From contig NZ_FZPH01000011.1 of NCBI RefSeq assembly GCF_900188485.1, forward strand, positions 186,001 through 250,000: a DNA stretch of 64,000 nucleotides, in the 5' to 3' direction. The notes under the pieces are model-generated. The model saw only the letters and a list, made by a program, of their open reading frames with translations, did not search any database and was not told the DNA's origin. The stretch is from Asanoa hainanensis. Its GTDB lineage: Bacteria > Actinomycetota > Actinomycetes > Mycobacteriales > Micromonosporaceae. Every line of letters begins with the position of its first letter. Position 1 is the stretch's first letter. A program made the translations under genes and the position numbers. Shown here piece by piece: positions 36,849-45,587 of this stretch.

Positions 36849-39800
36849 GTGGGTACGACGGGCATCCGGCTCATCGGACCGTTCGCCGTGGTGCGCGGCG
36901 GACGGGCGCTGTCCGATGCCCAGGTGGGCAGCCGCAAGGCCCGGACACTGCTGGCGCTGCTCGCCGCCGAGCGCCGGATCGTCACCGTCGACCGGATCGT
37001 CGCGGTGCTGTGGCCGGGCCGGCCGCCGCAACGGCCCGCCGACAACGTCGCCACGCTGGTCAGCCGGGTCCGCGCGGCGCTCGGCCAGGATCTGGTCGAG
37101 GGCGGTCGCGGCGGCTACCGGCTGGCCGACCAGGTCACGGTCGACCTGCACGACGCCGCGCGGCTCGTGGCCGACGCTGTGCACCGGCTGGCCTCCGATC
37201 CCGCCGCGGCGCTCGATGCCGCCGCCCGCGCCGAGGAGATCCTGGCGGCCGCGCCCGCGCTCACCGGGGAGCCGGCCGCCGACTGGGCCGCCGCAGTCCG
37301 CGGCGACCAGGCCGGTCACCTGCGTCGCGCCCGGCAGACGGTGGCCGCCGCGGCGCTGGCGGCCGGGCAGCCCGCCCGCGCCCGCGACGCGGCCGACGCC
37401 GCGCTGCGCACCGACACCTTCGACGAGGACGCCGCCCGCGCCCTGATCCGCGCCCACGACGCGCTCGGCGAGCCGGCCCGAGCCCTCGCGGTCTACGAAC
37501 GCCTCCGCGCGGTCCTCGCCGACGAGCTCGGCGTCGACCCCTCCCCCGCGACCCGCGACGTGCACGTGGCGGTGCTGCGCGGCACCTCGGTGAGCCCGGA
37601 GCGGCCGGCGCGTGGCCGCCTTGCCGGGCGGGAGCGCGAGACGGCCGCCCTGCTCACCGCCTGGCAGGACGCCATCGGCGGCCGGCCGGGGGTGGTCCTG
37701 CTGACCGGGGAGCCCGGCATCGGCAAGACCCGCCTGGCCGCCGAGCTGGCCCGGTTGGCGCGCGGAACACCCGGCACCGTGGTCACCGTCCGCTGCTACG
37801 CCGCCGAGCGCTCGCTCTTCCTGCAACCGGTGGTCGAGGCGATCGGCGAGCTGGTGACGGCGACACCACCGGACGGGGTACGCGCCGCGGCCGCCGGCCG
37901 GACCGGCGCGCTGGCGGCCCTCGTCCCGGCCGCGGCCGCCGTCCTCGGCGCCCCGCCGGCCGAGCGCGGCAGCCCCGAGGCGGAGCGCCGGGCCGCCTAC
38001 GACGCGGTGACGACGTTCCTGCGCCGGCTCTCCCAGCCCCGCCCGGTGCTGCTGGTGGTCGACGACCTCCAGCACGCCGGCGCGGCGACGGTCGAGCTGC
38101 TGCACTACCTGGCCCGGCACGCCGGCACCGCCCGGCTGCTCGTCGTCGCGACCGTGCGGGCGGCCGAGGGCCGGCAGGCCGTCGCCACCCTCGACGGCGT
38201 CGCCACGACCGTGCCGCTGGGTCCGCTCGACGAGGCCGCCATCGCCGCGCTGGCCCGGGCAGCCGGGCAGCAGGCGCACGTGGCCGAGATCGCCCGGCGG
38301 ACCCGGGGCCACACCCTGTTCGTGGTGGAGACGCTGCGGGCGCTCGCGGCCGGCGACACCGGCGTCCCGGAGTCGCTGCGGGCCAGTGTGCTCACCCGGG
38401 TCCGGGCCGCCGGCGCGGGCGCCGAGGAGCTGCTGCGGGCCGCCGCGGTGCTCGGCCCGTCGTTCGCCCCGGCCACCGTCGCGGGCCTGCTGGGTGTGGG
38501 TGCGGCGGAGGCGACGCTGCGCTGCGAGCGGCTGCTGGAGACCCGGCTGACCCGGGTGGCCGGCCGGGCCTACGAGTTCGCCAACGACCTCGTCCAGGAA
38601 GTGGTCTACGACTCCACGCCCCCGCCGACCCGGCTGGCCCACCACCTGCGCGCTGCGGACCTGCTCGCCGACAACCCGGAGGCGGTCGCCCGGCACGCCC
38701 AGGCGGCGGGCGACGACCGCCGCGCCGGCCGAGCCTGGCTGGCCGCCGGGCAGCGCGCCGCCCGGCGCTACGCCGCCGCCGACGCCGAGGCGCTGTTCGA
38801 CAACGCGATCGACGCGGCGGGGCGGTGCGCCGACCTCGAGCTGCGGACCAGCGCGCTGCTGCTGCGCGCCCGGGTGCGGGACACGATGTTCCGCTACGAC
38901 GACGCGCTCGCCGACGCCGCCGTCGCGCTCCGGCTCAGCCGCGAGACCGGCGACCGCCGGGCCGAGATGGCCGCGCTGCGCGAGCTCGGCGGGCCGGCCT
39001 GGGCGGGCGTCGGACGGCCGGTCGAGGACGGCATCGGGCACATGCGCGCCGCGCTCGCGCTCGCCGAGCAGTTGGGCGACCGGGGTGCCGAGGCGGAGCT
39101 GCTCGGCTGGCTGGCCGTGCTGAGCAGCAACCAACTGCGGTTCGTCGAGGCCCTCGCGTACGGCCGGCGGGCGCGCGAGGTGGCGCCCGGCGGTCCGGCA
39201 CTGGCGGCGGCCTACGACGGGTTGAAGACGGCGTACGCCTATCTCGGCGAGGTGGCCGAGCTGTCCGCGCTGCTGGCCGAGCTCGAACCGTTGGTGCACG
39301 GCGACCTGAGGCTCCTGCAGTGGTGCCGGTTCGAGTCCGCCTTCCCGCACCTGGCGGCGGGCCGGTGGGCGGCGGCGGCCGACCGGGTCAGCGAGGCCAT
39401 GGCGATCAACGAGCGCAGCGGCTACCGCAGCTACGGGCCCTGGTTCCTGGCTCACCTCGGCTGGATCGCCCGCCTGGACGGCCGCCGCGCCGACGCGCTG
39501 GAGCTCGGCCGGCGGGCGTCCACGATGGAGTCCCACGCGTGGTTCTCGGCGGCGGTCGACGCGTTGCACGGCACGACCCTGGTCGAGTACGGCGACCCGG
39601 GCGCGGCGATCCCGGTGCTGGAGCGGGGCCTCGCGGTCACCGCGTCACACCGCACGGCCGCGTACCGCCTGCGCTGCCTCGCCCCGCTGGCCGAGGCGAC
39701 CGGCGACCCGGCCCTGCTCGACGAGGCCGACGCGTTGCTCCGCTCGGTGGTCGCGCCGCCCGACGCCGCCTGGCTCTACGGCGCCGACGCGTACACCTCG

Positions 39801-40007
39801 GTCGCCCGGGCCTGGCTGGCCCGCGACGAACCGGAGCGGGCCGCCGCGGTGCTCGACCCGCTGCTGGCCGCCGGCGCGCGGACCGGTTGGCTGGCACCGT
39901 TGGGCGCGGCTCGGGTCGCCGCGGCGGCGGCGCACGCTCGCCTTCAGAACAGCTCGGCCAGCAGGGCCGCGGCCCGCTCGGCGCCGTCGGTCTCCACCGG
40001 CCGGTAG
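36849..40007 (+). CDS. BTAD/SARP-type regulator with AAA ATPase and TPR region
   Basis: 1052 residues. Residues 5-95 are an OmpR-like winged helix (IRLIGPFAVVRGGRALSD, then RILRA-like turns and LWPGRPPQRPADNVATLVSRVR). Residues 96-245 are the bacterial transcriptional activator domain. An NTPase follows with Walker A LTGEPGIGKTRLA (about 286-298) and Walker B PVLLVVDDLQHA. The C-terminal 500 residues are TPR-like helical repeats. Such AfsR/SARP-like proteins activate specialised-metabolism genes by binding heptamer repeats at 11-bp spacing. Precisely such a triplet lies between the next two genes. The 3' end overlaps the convergent fusion gene by 64 bp. Confidence 0.9.
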   Translation: MGTTGIRLIGPFAVVRGGRALSDAQVGSRKARTLLALLAAERRIVTVDRIVAVLWPGRPPQRPADNVATLVSRVRAALGQDLVEGGRGGYRLADQVTVDLHDAARLVADAVHRLASDPAAALDAAARAEEILAAAPALTGEPAADWAAAVRGDQAGHLRRARQTVAAAALAAGQPARARDAADAALRTDTFDEDAARALIRAHDALGEPARALAVYERLRAVLADELGVDPSPATRDVHVAVLRGTSVSPERPARGRLAGRERETAALLTAWQDAIGGRPGVVLLTGEPGIGKTRLAAELARLARGTPGTVVTVRCYAAERSLFLQPVVEAIGELVTATPPDGVRAAAAGRTGALAALVPAAAAVLGAPPAERGSPEAERRAAYDAVTTFLRRLSQPRPVLLVVDDLQHAGAATVELLHYLARHAGTARLLVVATVRAAEGRQAVATLDGVATTVPLGPLDEAAIAALARAAGQQAHVAEIARRTRGHTLFVVETLRALAAGDTGVPESLRASVLTRVRAAGAGAEELLRAAAVLGPSFAPATVAGLLGVGAAEATLRCERLLETRLTRVAGRAYEFANDLVQEVVYDSTPPPTRLAHHLRAADLLADNPEAVARHAQAAGDDRRAGRAWLAAGQRAARRYAAADAEALFDNAIDAAGRCADLELRTSALLLRARVRDTMFRYDDALADAAVALRLSRETGDRRAEMAALRELGGPAWAGVGRPVEDGIGHMRAALALAEQLGDRGAEAELLGWLAVLSSNQLRFVEALAYGRRAREVAPGGPALAAAYDGLKTAYAYLGEVAELSALLAELEPLVHGDLRLLQWCRFESAFPHLAAGRWAAAADRVSEAMAINERSGYRSYGPWFLAHLGWIARLDGRRADALELGRRASTMESHAWFSAAVDALHGTTLVEYGDPGAAIPVLERGLAVTASHRTAAYRLRCLAPLAEATGDPALLDEADALLRSVVAPPDAAWLYGADAYTSVARAWLARDEPERAAAVLDPLLAAGARTGWLAPLGAARVAAAAAHARLQNSSASRAAARSAPSVSTGR

Positions 40008-42055
40008 TCGACCGGCCGGCCGAGGTTCGCCGCGATCAGCTCCGCCAGGTGGTCCGGGTCGGTCCGTCCATAGTCGACATGGGTGCCGGCGCCGTAGGCG
40101 GCGAGCCGGTGGCGCACGTGCCGGTTCTGCTCGAAGTGGTTGCGCAGCGGGACGTAGAGGAACGGGCGGCGATGCGCGGTCAGGGTCATCGTCGTCGTCA
40201 GCCCGCCGTGGGTGATCGCCAGGTCGCAGGCGGCCAGCAGCCGGTGCAGCCCGTGCACGTAGCCGTGCACCTCCAGCCCGTCGCGCGCCGGGATCCGGGC
40301 CGGGTCCAGGCGCGGGCCGGCCACCACCACAAGGCGCAGCCCCGGCACCGCACGCCGGGCCGCCGGGAACGCGTCGACCACCTTGCGTAGCAGGTCGCCG
40401 CCCACGCCGGACCCGCCGACGGTGGCCACGCAGACCGGCTCGTCCGTTGCCCAGCCGAGCTCGGCCCGCAGCCGGGCGCGCTCCTCGTCGTCGACCTCCG
40501 CGAAGTCGGTGACGTACCCGCTGAAGGTGAAGTGCTCGGTGGTCCAGTCGCGGACGCTGGGCAGCCCCGGTCCCAGCGGGTCGTCGACCAGGTCGGCCGG
40601 GTTGCCCACGAACACGGCCCGGTCGCGCAACCGGGGGAAGCGGGCGATCTGCTCGACCATCTCGGCGTTGTAGTCGCCGGTGAGGTCCGCCTCGTCGGGG
40701 GCCATCGGCAGCCAGCCGACGAAGTCGGTCAGCCACGCGTACGCGGTGCGCTTGAGCTCGGGATTCTCGTGGAGGAAGTAGTCGAGCTCCCAGGCCTCGT
40801 CGCCGACCCAGAGGTCGTACGGCTCGCGCTCGGCCAGGTCGGCGAACACCATGAAGTTGGCGACCAGGATCTCGTCCATCCGCCGGATCGCCTGGAACGC
40901 GTGCAGGTCGTGTTCGCCGGCCTCGCTCTCGATGTGCGCGGACTCGGTGACCAGGTGTTTCGACGCCGGATGGACGCGCTCGCCGCGCCGCTCCAGCACC
41001 TCGGTGACCGGGTGCTGCGCCAGCCAGTCGACCTGGACGCCGGGCCGCTTCGCGCGCAGGGCGTCGACGATCGCGGCGTCGCGCTCGACGTGCCCGAGGC
41101 CGATCGGGGACGACAGGTAGAGCACGCGGCGGGGTCTGTTCAGCGGGCGTTGCCAGCGGGTCGGCTTCGCCGGGGTCCTGGTCACGTCCCGGACGAAGTC
41201 GCGCAGCAGCCGGTTGACCACCACCGGCTCGCGGACGTGCGGCATGTGGTCGACGCCGTCGAGCACCACGTCGCGCGCGCGGCTGTAGAGCGCGGCCCGG
41301 GCCATTTCGTCCGGCGTGCGGCAGTGGTCGTCGGAGCCGCGGATGACCAGCACCGGACGGTCGATGCCGCGCAGCAGCGCCTCGGCCTCGTCGCGGTCGC
41401 GCACGCATCGCTGACTGCGCTCGGCCGCGATCAGCGACTCCGGCGTGGTCTGCACGGCCCAGCCGACGGCGTCCTCGATCTGCTTGGTCGAGTGCGGCTC
41501 GCTGATCACCGTCTGGAAGAAGAACTCGGCGAAACCGCGCAGGTCCTGCTGCCAGAAATGGCGGTTGAAGCGCTGCCAGCCCTCGTACGCGTCGCGGCGC
41601 CGCTCGAAATGCTCGACCTGGCGGTAGGGGGGCTGCTCGTCGAGGAACGGGGCCACAGGCGCGATCGCCACGGAGCCGAGCACCCGGTCGGGATGGCGGG
41701 CGGCGCCGACCAGCGACCACCAGCCGCCCCGGCTCAACCCGACCAGCACCACCCGGTCGGCGTCGACCGCGTCCAGCACCGCGATCAGATAGGCCAGGTG
41801 GGCGTCGTCGCTGTAGGCGGCGGGGTCGGTCGGGCGGTCCGAGCGGCCGTTGCCCGGCGGGTCGATCGTGATCACCCGGAACTCGCGGGACAGGTACGGG
41901 ACCTGCGCCTTCCAGTGCCGCGAGTCGACGATCGACCAGGCCGGCAGCAGCACGACCGTCGGCGCGTTGGCGTCTCCCGGGTCGAACACCTCGTACCCGA
42001 TCCGGACGCCGTCGCGTTTGACGTACCCCTCGATGTCTGGTTCCCGTGCCCGCAT
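39944..42055 (-). CDS. fusion of alpha/beta hydrolase and GT-B glycosyltransferase
   Basis: 703 residues. Residues 10-290 are an alpha/beta hydrolase with nucleophile Ser108 in VGLSRGGWW, acid in IRGSDDHCRTP (about 242) and His270 in GVDHMPHV; the triad appears complete. Residues 308-703 are a GT-B transferase: RRVLYLSSPIGLGHVERD at the N-lobe, VCVATVGGSGVGGDLL, then VHGYVHGLHRLLAACDLAITHGGLTTTMTL and FLYVPLRNHFEQN, the donor-binding region of UGT/MurG-like enzymes. The domains share one uninterrupted frame. ATG 42055 is chosen; codons upstream are in the divergent promoter. The hydrolase might act on an ester or lactone of a molecule that the transferase glycosylates; this is inference. Confidence 0.85.
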   Translation of the reverse strand: MRAREPDIEGYVKRDGVRIGYEVFDPGDANAPTVVLLPAWSIVDSRHWKAQVPYLSREFRVITIDPPGNGRSDRPTDPAAYSDDAHLAYLIAVLDAVDADRVVLVGLSRGGWWSLVGAARHPDRVLGSVAIAPVAPFLDEQPPYRQVEHFERRRDAYEGWQRFNRHFWQQDLRGFAEFFFQTVISEPHSTKQIEDAVGWAVQTTPESLIAAERSQRCVRDRDEAEALLRGIDRPVLVIRGSDDHCRTPDEMARAALYSRARDVVLDGVDHMPHVREPVVVNRLLRDFVRDVTRTPAKPTRWQRPLNRPRRVLYLSSPIGLGHVERDAAIVDALRAKRPGVQVDWLAQHPVTEVLERRGERVHPASKHLVTESAHIESEAGEHDLHAFQAIRRMDEILVANFMVFADLAEREPYDLWVGDEAWELDYFLHENPELKRTAYAWLTDFVGWLPMAPDEADLTGDYNAEMVEQIARFPRLRDRAVFVGNPADLVDDPLGPGLPSVRDWTTEHFTFSGYVTDFAEVDDEERARLRAELGWATDEPVCVATVGGSGVGGDLLRKVVDAFPAARRAVPGLRLVVVAGPRLDPARIPARDGLEVHGYVHGLHRLLAACDLAITHGGLTTTMTLTAHRRPFLYVPLRNHFEQNRHVRHRLAAYGAGTHVDYGRTDPDHLAELIAANLGRPVDYRPVETDGAERAAALLAELF

Positions 42056-42078
42056 GACCGCCAGCCTGCCCGGTGGCA

Positions 42079-42107
42079 TTGCAATGCGGTTGCAAGCGGC
42101 CTGCAAC
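42079..42107. promoter_or_regulatory. SARP-type box: three heptamers at 11-bp spacing
   Basis: TTGCAAT (42079-42085), TTGCAAG (42090-42096) and CTGCAAC (42101-42107) are separated by four bases each, giving exact 11-bp periodicity. This is the geometry recognised by SARP/BTAD activators. The array lies between the divergent fusion gene and methyltransferase gene, with a BTAD regulator encoded next door. The first heptamer is also part of a 12-bp palindrome (GCATTGCAATGC, 42077-42088). Confidence 0.7.
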
Positions 42108-42158
42108 GCCGGTCCGGAGGGTGTGCCGGGACACGACCTTCCAGAGGGGGAAATGATC

Positions 42159-43214
42159 ATGGCGATCGACAACGACCGGTTGATGGAGTTCCTGGGCCGG
42201 TTCGTCGGTGACCTGGGCGCCACGATGGCGGCCGGCAACGTGGTGGTCGGCGAGCGGTTGGGGCTCTACCGTGCGCTCGCCGCGGCACCGCGCACGCCCG
42301 CCGAGCTCGCCGAGGCGACCGGGACCGACACGCGCTACGTGGACGAGTGGCTGCGCGGCCAGGCGGCCGGCGGCTACGCGCAGTACGACGCGGAGACCGG
42401 CTCCTACTCGCTGACCGAGGAGCAGGCGTTCGCGCTGACCGACCCGGAGGGCCCGGTGTTCGTGCCCGGCGCGTTCCAGCTCGCGCTGGGTGCGCTGCGC
42501 GCCGAGCCCCGGATCACCGCCGCGATCCGCAGCGGCGACGGGGTCGGCTGGCACGAGCACGACGCCGAGGTGTTCGAGGGGTGCGAGCGGTTCTTCCGGC
42601 CCGGCTACCTGGCCAACCTGACCGCGGCCTGGCTGCCCGCGCTGGACGGCGTCGAGGACAAGCTGCGCGCGGGCGCCAGCGTGGCCGACATCGGCTGCGG
42701 GCACGGCGCGTCGACCGTGCTGATGGCCAAGGCGTTCCCGGCGTCGCGGTTCTCCGGCTCGGACTACCACGACGGGTCGATCATGCAGGCGCACAAGCGG
42801 GCCGCCGACGCCGGTGTGGCCGAGCGGGTGTCGTTCGAGACCGCGACCGCGCAGACGTTCAGCGGCGGACCGTACGACCTGGTCACGACGTTCGACGCGA
42901 TCCACGACATGGGCGACCCGCTGGGCGCGGCCCGGCACGTCCGCGAGTCGCTGGCCACCGACGGCACCTGGATGATCGTCGAGCCGATCGCCGGTGACAC
43001 GGTCGCCGAGAACCTCAACCCGGTCGGCCGGGTGTACTACGGGTTCTCGACGTTCCTGTGCGTGCCCAACGCGCTCTCGCAGGAGGGCGGCTACGCCCTG
43101 GGCGCCCAGGCTGGCGAGGCGGCCATCCGCCGGATCGCGACGGAGGCCGGCTTCACGCGCTTCCGCCGGGTCTCCGAGACCCCGTTCAACCTGGTGTACG
43201 AGGCCCGGCCGTAG
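42159..43214 (+). CDS. class I methyltransferase with N-terminal winged-helix domain
   Basis: 351 residues. The N-terminal 100 residues resemble the dimerisation/winged-helix head of S-adenosylmethionine-dependent O-methyltransferase-like proteins (LGLYRALAAAPRTPAELAEATGTDTRYVDEWLRGQAA). The C-terminal Rossmann domain has motif I VADIGCGHGASTVLMAKAFP, then FSGSDYHDGSI and YDLVTTFDAIHDMGDP. ATG 42159 is preferred over ATG 42153 because AGAGGGGG lies eight bases upstream. Its promoter region carries the SARP box, so BTAD control is likely. Substrate unknown; a small molecule is suspected from the context. Confidence 0.85.
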   Translation: MAIDNDRLMEFLGRFVGDLGATMAAGNVVVGERLGLYRALAAAPRTPAELAEATGTDTRYVDEWLRGQAAGGYAQYDAETGSYSLTEEQAFALTDPEGPVFVPGAFQLALGALRAEPRITAAIRSGDGVGWHEHDAEVFEGCERFFRPGYLANLTAAWLPALDGVEDKLRAGASVADIGCGHGASTVLMAKAFPASRFSGSDYHDGSIMQAHKRAADAGVAERVSFETATAQTFSGGPYDLVTTFDAIHDMGDPLGAARHVRESLATDGTWMIVEPIAGDTVAENLNPVGRVYYGFSTFLCVPNALSQEGGYALGAQAGEAAIRRIATEAGFTRFRRVSETPFNLVYEARP

Positions 43215-43306
43215 GAATTTCCGTCGGGCTGTCGATTCCGGCATCGTGGGGTTCGTCGGTGTGGTGAGGGGGCCACACCGCGGCCCCACGTACGGAAGGC
43301 CGTTCC

Positions 43307-43663
43307 ATGGCGAAGTACATGTTGTTGATCTTTGGTGACCCGAAGCAGTGGGACGCGATGACGCCGGAGGAGTGGAGAGCGCACGACGCCGCGCACGCCG
43401 CGTTCAACGCCGCCGCCGGTTCGCGCGTCCTCCGCGGCGAGCAGTTGGAGTCGCCGCCCGTGGCGACCACCCTGCGGGCCGGGTCCGACGGCGGCCTGGT
43501 GCTGACCGACGGGCCGTTCCTGGAGACCAAGGAAGGGCTGGGCGGGTACTACCTGATCCAGGCCGACGACCTCGACGAGGTCACCAAGCTGGCGGCGCTG
43601 CTGCCCGAGGTGCGGGCCGCGCACAGCGCGGTGGAGATCCGGCCGGTGGTCGACCACGGATGA
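43307..43663 (+). CDS. DGPF/YCII-related protein partner of ECF42
   Basis: 118 residues with the YCII/DGPF ferredoxin-like fold: MAKYMLLIFGDPKQW at the start and the family motif LTDGPFLETKEGLGGYYLIQA in the middle, then a His near the C-terminus (VRAAHSAVEIRPVVD). DGPF proteins are encoded beside ECF42 sigma factors and are their known regulon members; their chemistry is unclear. ATG 43307. The sigma factor ATG overlaps its stop (ATGA), so it is operonic. Confidence 0.92.
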   Translation: MAKYMLLIFGDPKQWDAMTPEEWRAHDAAHAAFNAAAGSRVLRGEQLESPPVATTLRAGSDGGLVLTDGPFLETKEGLGGYYLIQADDLDEVTKLAALLPEVRAAHSAVEIRPVVDHG

Positions 43664-44880
43664 GCGCGCACGTCGATGCGGCGGTGGCGCTGGCCCACCG
43701 CCGCGAGTGGGCGCAGCTGCTGGCCGTGCTGGCGCGGACGACCGGGGACCTGGAGCTGGCCGAGGAGTGCGTGCAGGAGGCGTTCGCGCAGGCGCTGGTG
43801 GTGTGGCCGGTTTCCGGCATCCCGGACCGGCCCGGTGCCTGGCTCACCCGGGTCGCCCGCAACCGCGCTCTTGACGAGCTGCGGCGGCGCGCGGCCCTTC
43901 GGCGACGGCTTCCCCTGCTGGTGACCGACGGGCCGGTTTCCGGGCCGGACTCCGCGTTGGACGACGACCGCCTCCGGTTGATCTTCACGTGCTGTCACCC
44001 CGCGCTGTCCCAGGAGGCACAGGCGGCCCTGACGCTGCGGCTCGTGTGCGGCCTGTCGACCGGTGAGGTGGCCCGGGCGTTCCTGGTCTCCGAGGCGACG
44101 ATGGCGGCGCGGTTGACCCGGGCCAAGAAGAAGATCGCGACGGCCCGGATCCCGTACCGCACGCCGGCGCCGGAGTCCCTGGGTGCGCGGGTCTCCGTGG
44201 TGCTCGAAGTCGTGCAGCTCATCTTCACGACCGGGCACACGGCGCCGGCGGGGCCGGGGCTGGTGCGGCACGACCTGCTCGACCGGGCGTTGGACCTGGG
44301 CCGGCTGCTGCACCTGCTGATGCCCACGTCGGCCGAGGTCGCGGCGCAGCTCGCGCTGATGCTGCTGACCTCAGCCCGGGCCGCGGCGCGGGTGTCGTCC
44401 GACGGGCGGCTGCTGTTGCTGTCCGAACAGGACCGTTCACTGTGGAATCCTTCGCGGATCGCCCAGGGGGTGGCGTTGTTGGACGAGGCGTTGCGGCGTG
44501 GGCCGGCGAGTCGCTATGCGCTCCAGGCGGCGATCGCCGCCACCCACGCTTCCGCCGCTTCCTGGGAGGCGACCGACTGGGCGGAGATCGTCGAGCTGTA
44601 CTCGCGGTTGTTCGTGCTGTGGCCTTCGCCGGTGGTGGCACTGAACCGGGCGGTGGCGGTCGGCATGCGGGACGGGCCCGCGGCGGGTTTGGCCGCGCTC
44701 TCGCCGCTGTTGAGCGAGCCCGCGCTGGCCACGTATCCGTATCTCAGTGCCGCGCGGGCCGACTTCCTGCGGCAGCTCGGGCGGGTTTCGGAGGCGGCCT
44801 CGGCGTACGAGGAGGCCCTGGTCCTGACGTCCAACGACGTCGAGCGCCGGTTCCTCCTCGAACGCCTCGGTGCGCTCTAA
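43660..44880 (+). CDS. ECF42-type RNA polymerase sigma factor with C-terminal extension
   Basis: 406 residues. Sigma-2 (about 8-75) contains LAEECVQEAFAQAL and DRPGAWLTRVARNRALDELRRR. Sigma-4 (110-165) contains LRLVCGLSTGEVARAFLVSEATMAARLTRAKKKI. A helical, TPR-like C-terminal domain (175-406) reads PAPESLGARVSVVLEVVQLIF and LDEALRRGPASRYALQAAIAATHA. This architecture plus the coupled DGPF gene is diagnostic of group ECF42, which has no anti-sigma factor and is thought to be controlled through its C-terminal domain. It overlaps the convergent lipoprotein gene by four bases. Confidence 0.93.
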   Translation: MSAHVDAAVALAHRREWAQLLAVLARTTGDLELAEECVQEAFAQALVVWPVSGIPDRPGAWLTRVARNRALDELRRRAALRRRLPLLVTDGPVSGPDSALDDDRLRLIFTCCHPALSQEAQAALTLRLVCGLSTGEVARAFLVSEATMAARLTRAKKKIATARIPYRTPAPESLGARVSVVLEVVQLIFTTGHTAPAGPGLVRHDLLDRALDLGRLLHLLMPTSAEVAAQLALMLLTSARAAARVSSDGRLLLLSEQDRSLWNPSRIAQGVALLDEALRRGPASRYALQAAIAATHASAASWEATDWAEIVELYSRLFVLWPSPVVALNRAVAVGMRDGPAAGLAALSPLLSEPALATYPYLSAARADFLRQLGRVSEAASAYEEALVLTSNDVERRFLLERLGAL

Positions 44881-45587
44881 GTGCTCTGTACCAACGGGTT
44901 GGTCGGGTTGAACAGGCCCGCCGGGTTGTGGAACCAGAGCCAGACGTGCATGGTGACCAGCTTCGGATGCCAGAAGCCGAACGGTTCACCGCCGTTGGTC
45001 TTGGCGCAGTCGGCCTCCTTCTCTTCGGCGACGAAGGTGCCGTCCTGGTAGTGGCAGGCTGCGGCGAACTCGCCGTAGGTGGCGCCCGGCAGGGGTGGGC
45101 CGGTCGGTTGCTCGGGCCAGACCCATTCCAGGGCGCCGAGCTCCCAGTGGTTGTCGTTCTTGACGTACACGAGGATCGCCGGTGTGGTCAGGTCGAAGGC
45201 CGGGGCCTTGGGGTTGAGGTAGTGGTAGCCCATGCCGGGCATCATCGGGGTGATGATCTGGTAGCCGTCCTTGAGCGCTGCCGGTAGGTCGGTGGCGTAT
45301 TTCGCGGTGGCCGCTCGGGCCTTCGCCAGGGCGGCGGCCAGTTCCGGCGTCGCCGTCTGCTGGCTTTGGTCTTGGCTGTGGCTCTGGTCTTGGCTGTGGC
45401 TCTGGTCTTGGCTGTGGCTCTGGTCTTGGCTGTGGCTTTGGTCTTGGCTGTGGCTCTGGTCTTGGCTGTGGCTCTGGTCTTGGCTGTGGCTTTGGGTCGC
45501 GGGCTGCTCTTCTTTCGCACCGCAGGCCGCCGTCGCGCCAGCGGCCAGAGCCAGCGCGACGGCCGCCGCCAGGACGCGGCCCCTCAC
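44877..45587 (-). CDS. secreted lipoprotein with (SHSQDQ)7 repeat
   Basis: 236 residues. The N-terminal lipoprotein signal ends TAAC (Cys22). It is followed by seven perfect SHSQDQ hexapeptides (33-74), a flexible Ser/His/Gln linker, then a folded C-terminal domain from about residue 80 (KYATDLPAALKDGYQIITP, GMGYHYLNP, LEWVWPEQP, HPKLVTMHVWLWFHNPAGLF). The C-terminal domain is like other uncharacterised actinobacterial secreted proteins; its His, Met and Trp content would suit metal or redox binding, but that is speculation. GTG 45587 overlaps the stop of the SCO4226-type gene (GTGA), so they form an operon. The exact 18-bp DNA repeat suggests recent expansion. Confidence 0.8.
   Translation of the reverse strand: MRGRVLAAAVALALAAGATAACGAKEEQPATQSHSQDQSHSQDQSHSQDQSHSQDQSHSQDQSHSQDQSHSQDQSQQTATPELAAALAKARAATAKYATDLPAALKDGYQIITPMMPGMGYHYLNPKAPAFDLTTPAILVYVKNDNHWELGALEWVWPEQPTGPPLPGATYGEFAAACHYQDGTFVAEEKEADCAKTNGGEPFGFWHPKLVTMHVWLWFHNPAGLFNPTNPLVQST
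45366..45491 (-). repeat. seven 18-bp tandem repeats encoding SHSQDQ
   Basis: Seven consecutive 18-bp units, differing only at one or two silent positions (CTC/TTC-type changes), encode the hexapeptide array of the lipoprotein. The length is a multiple of three, so copy number can change without loss of frame. Confidence 0.92.
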
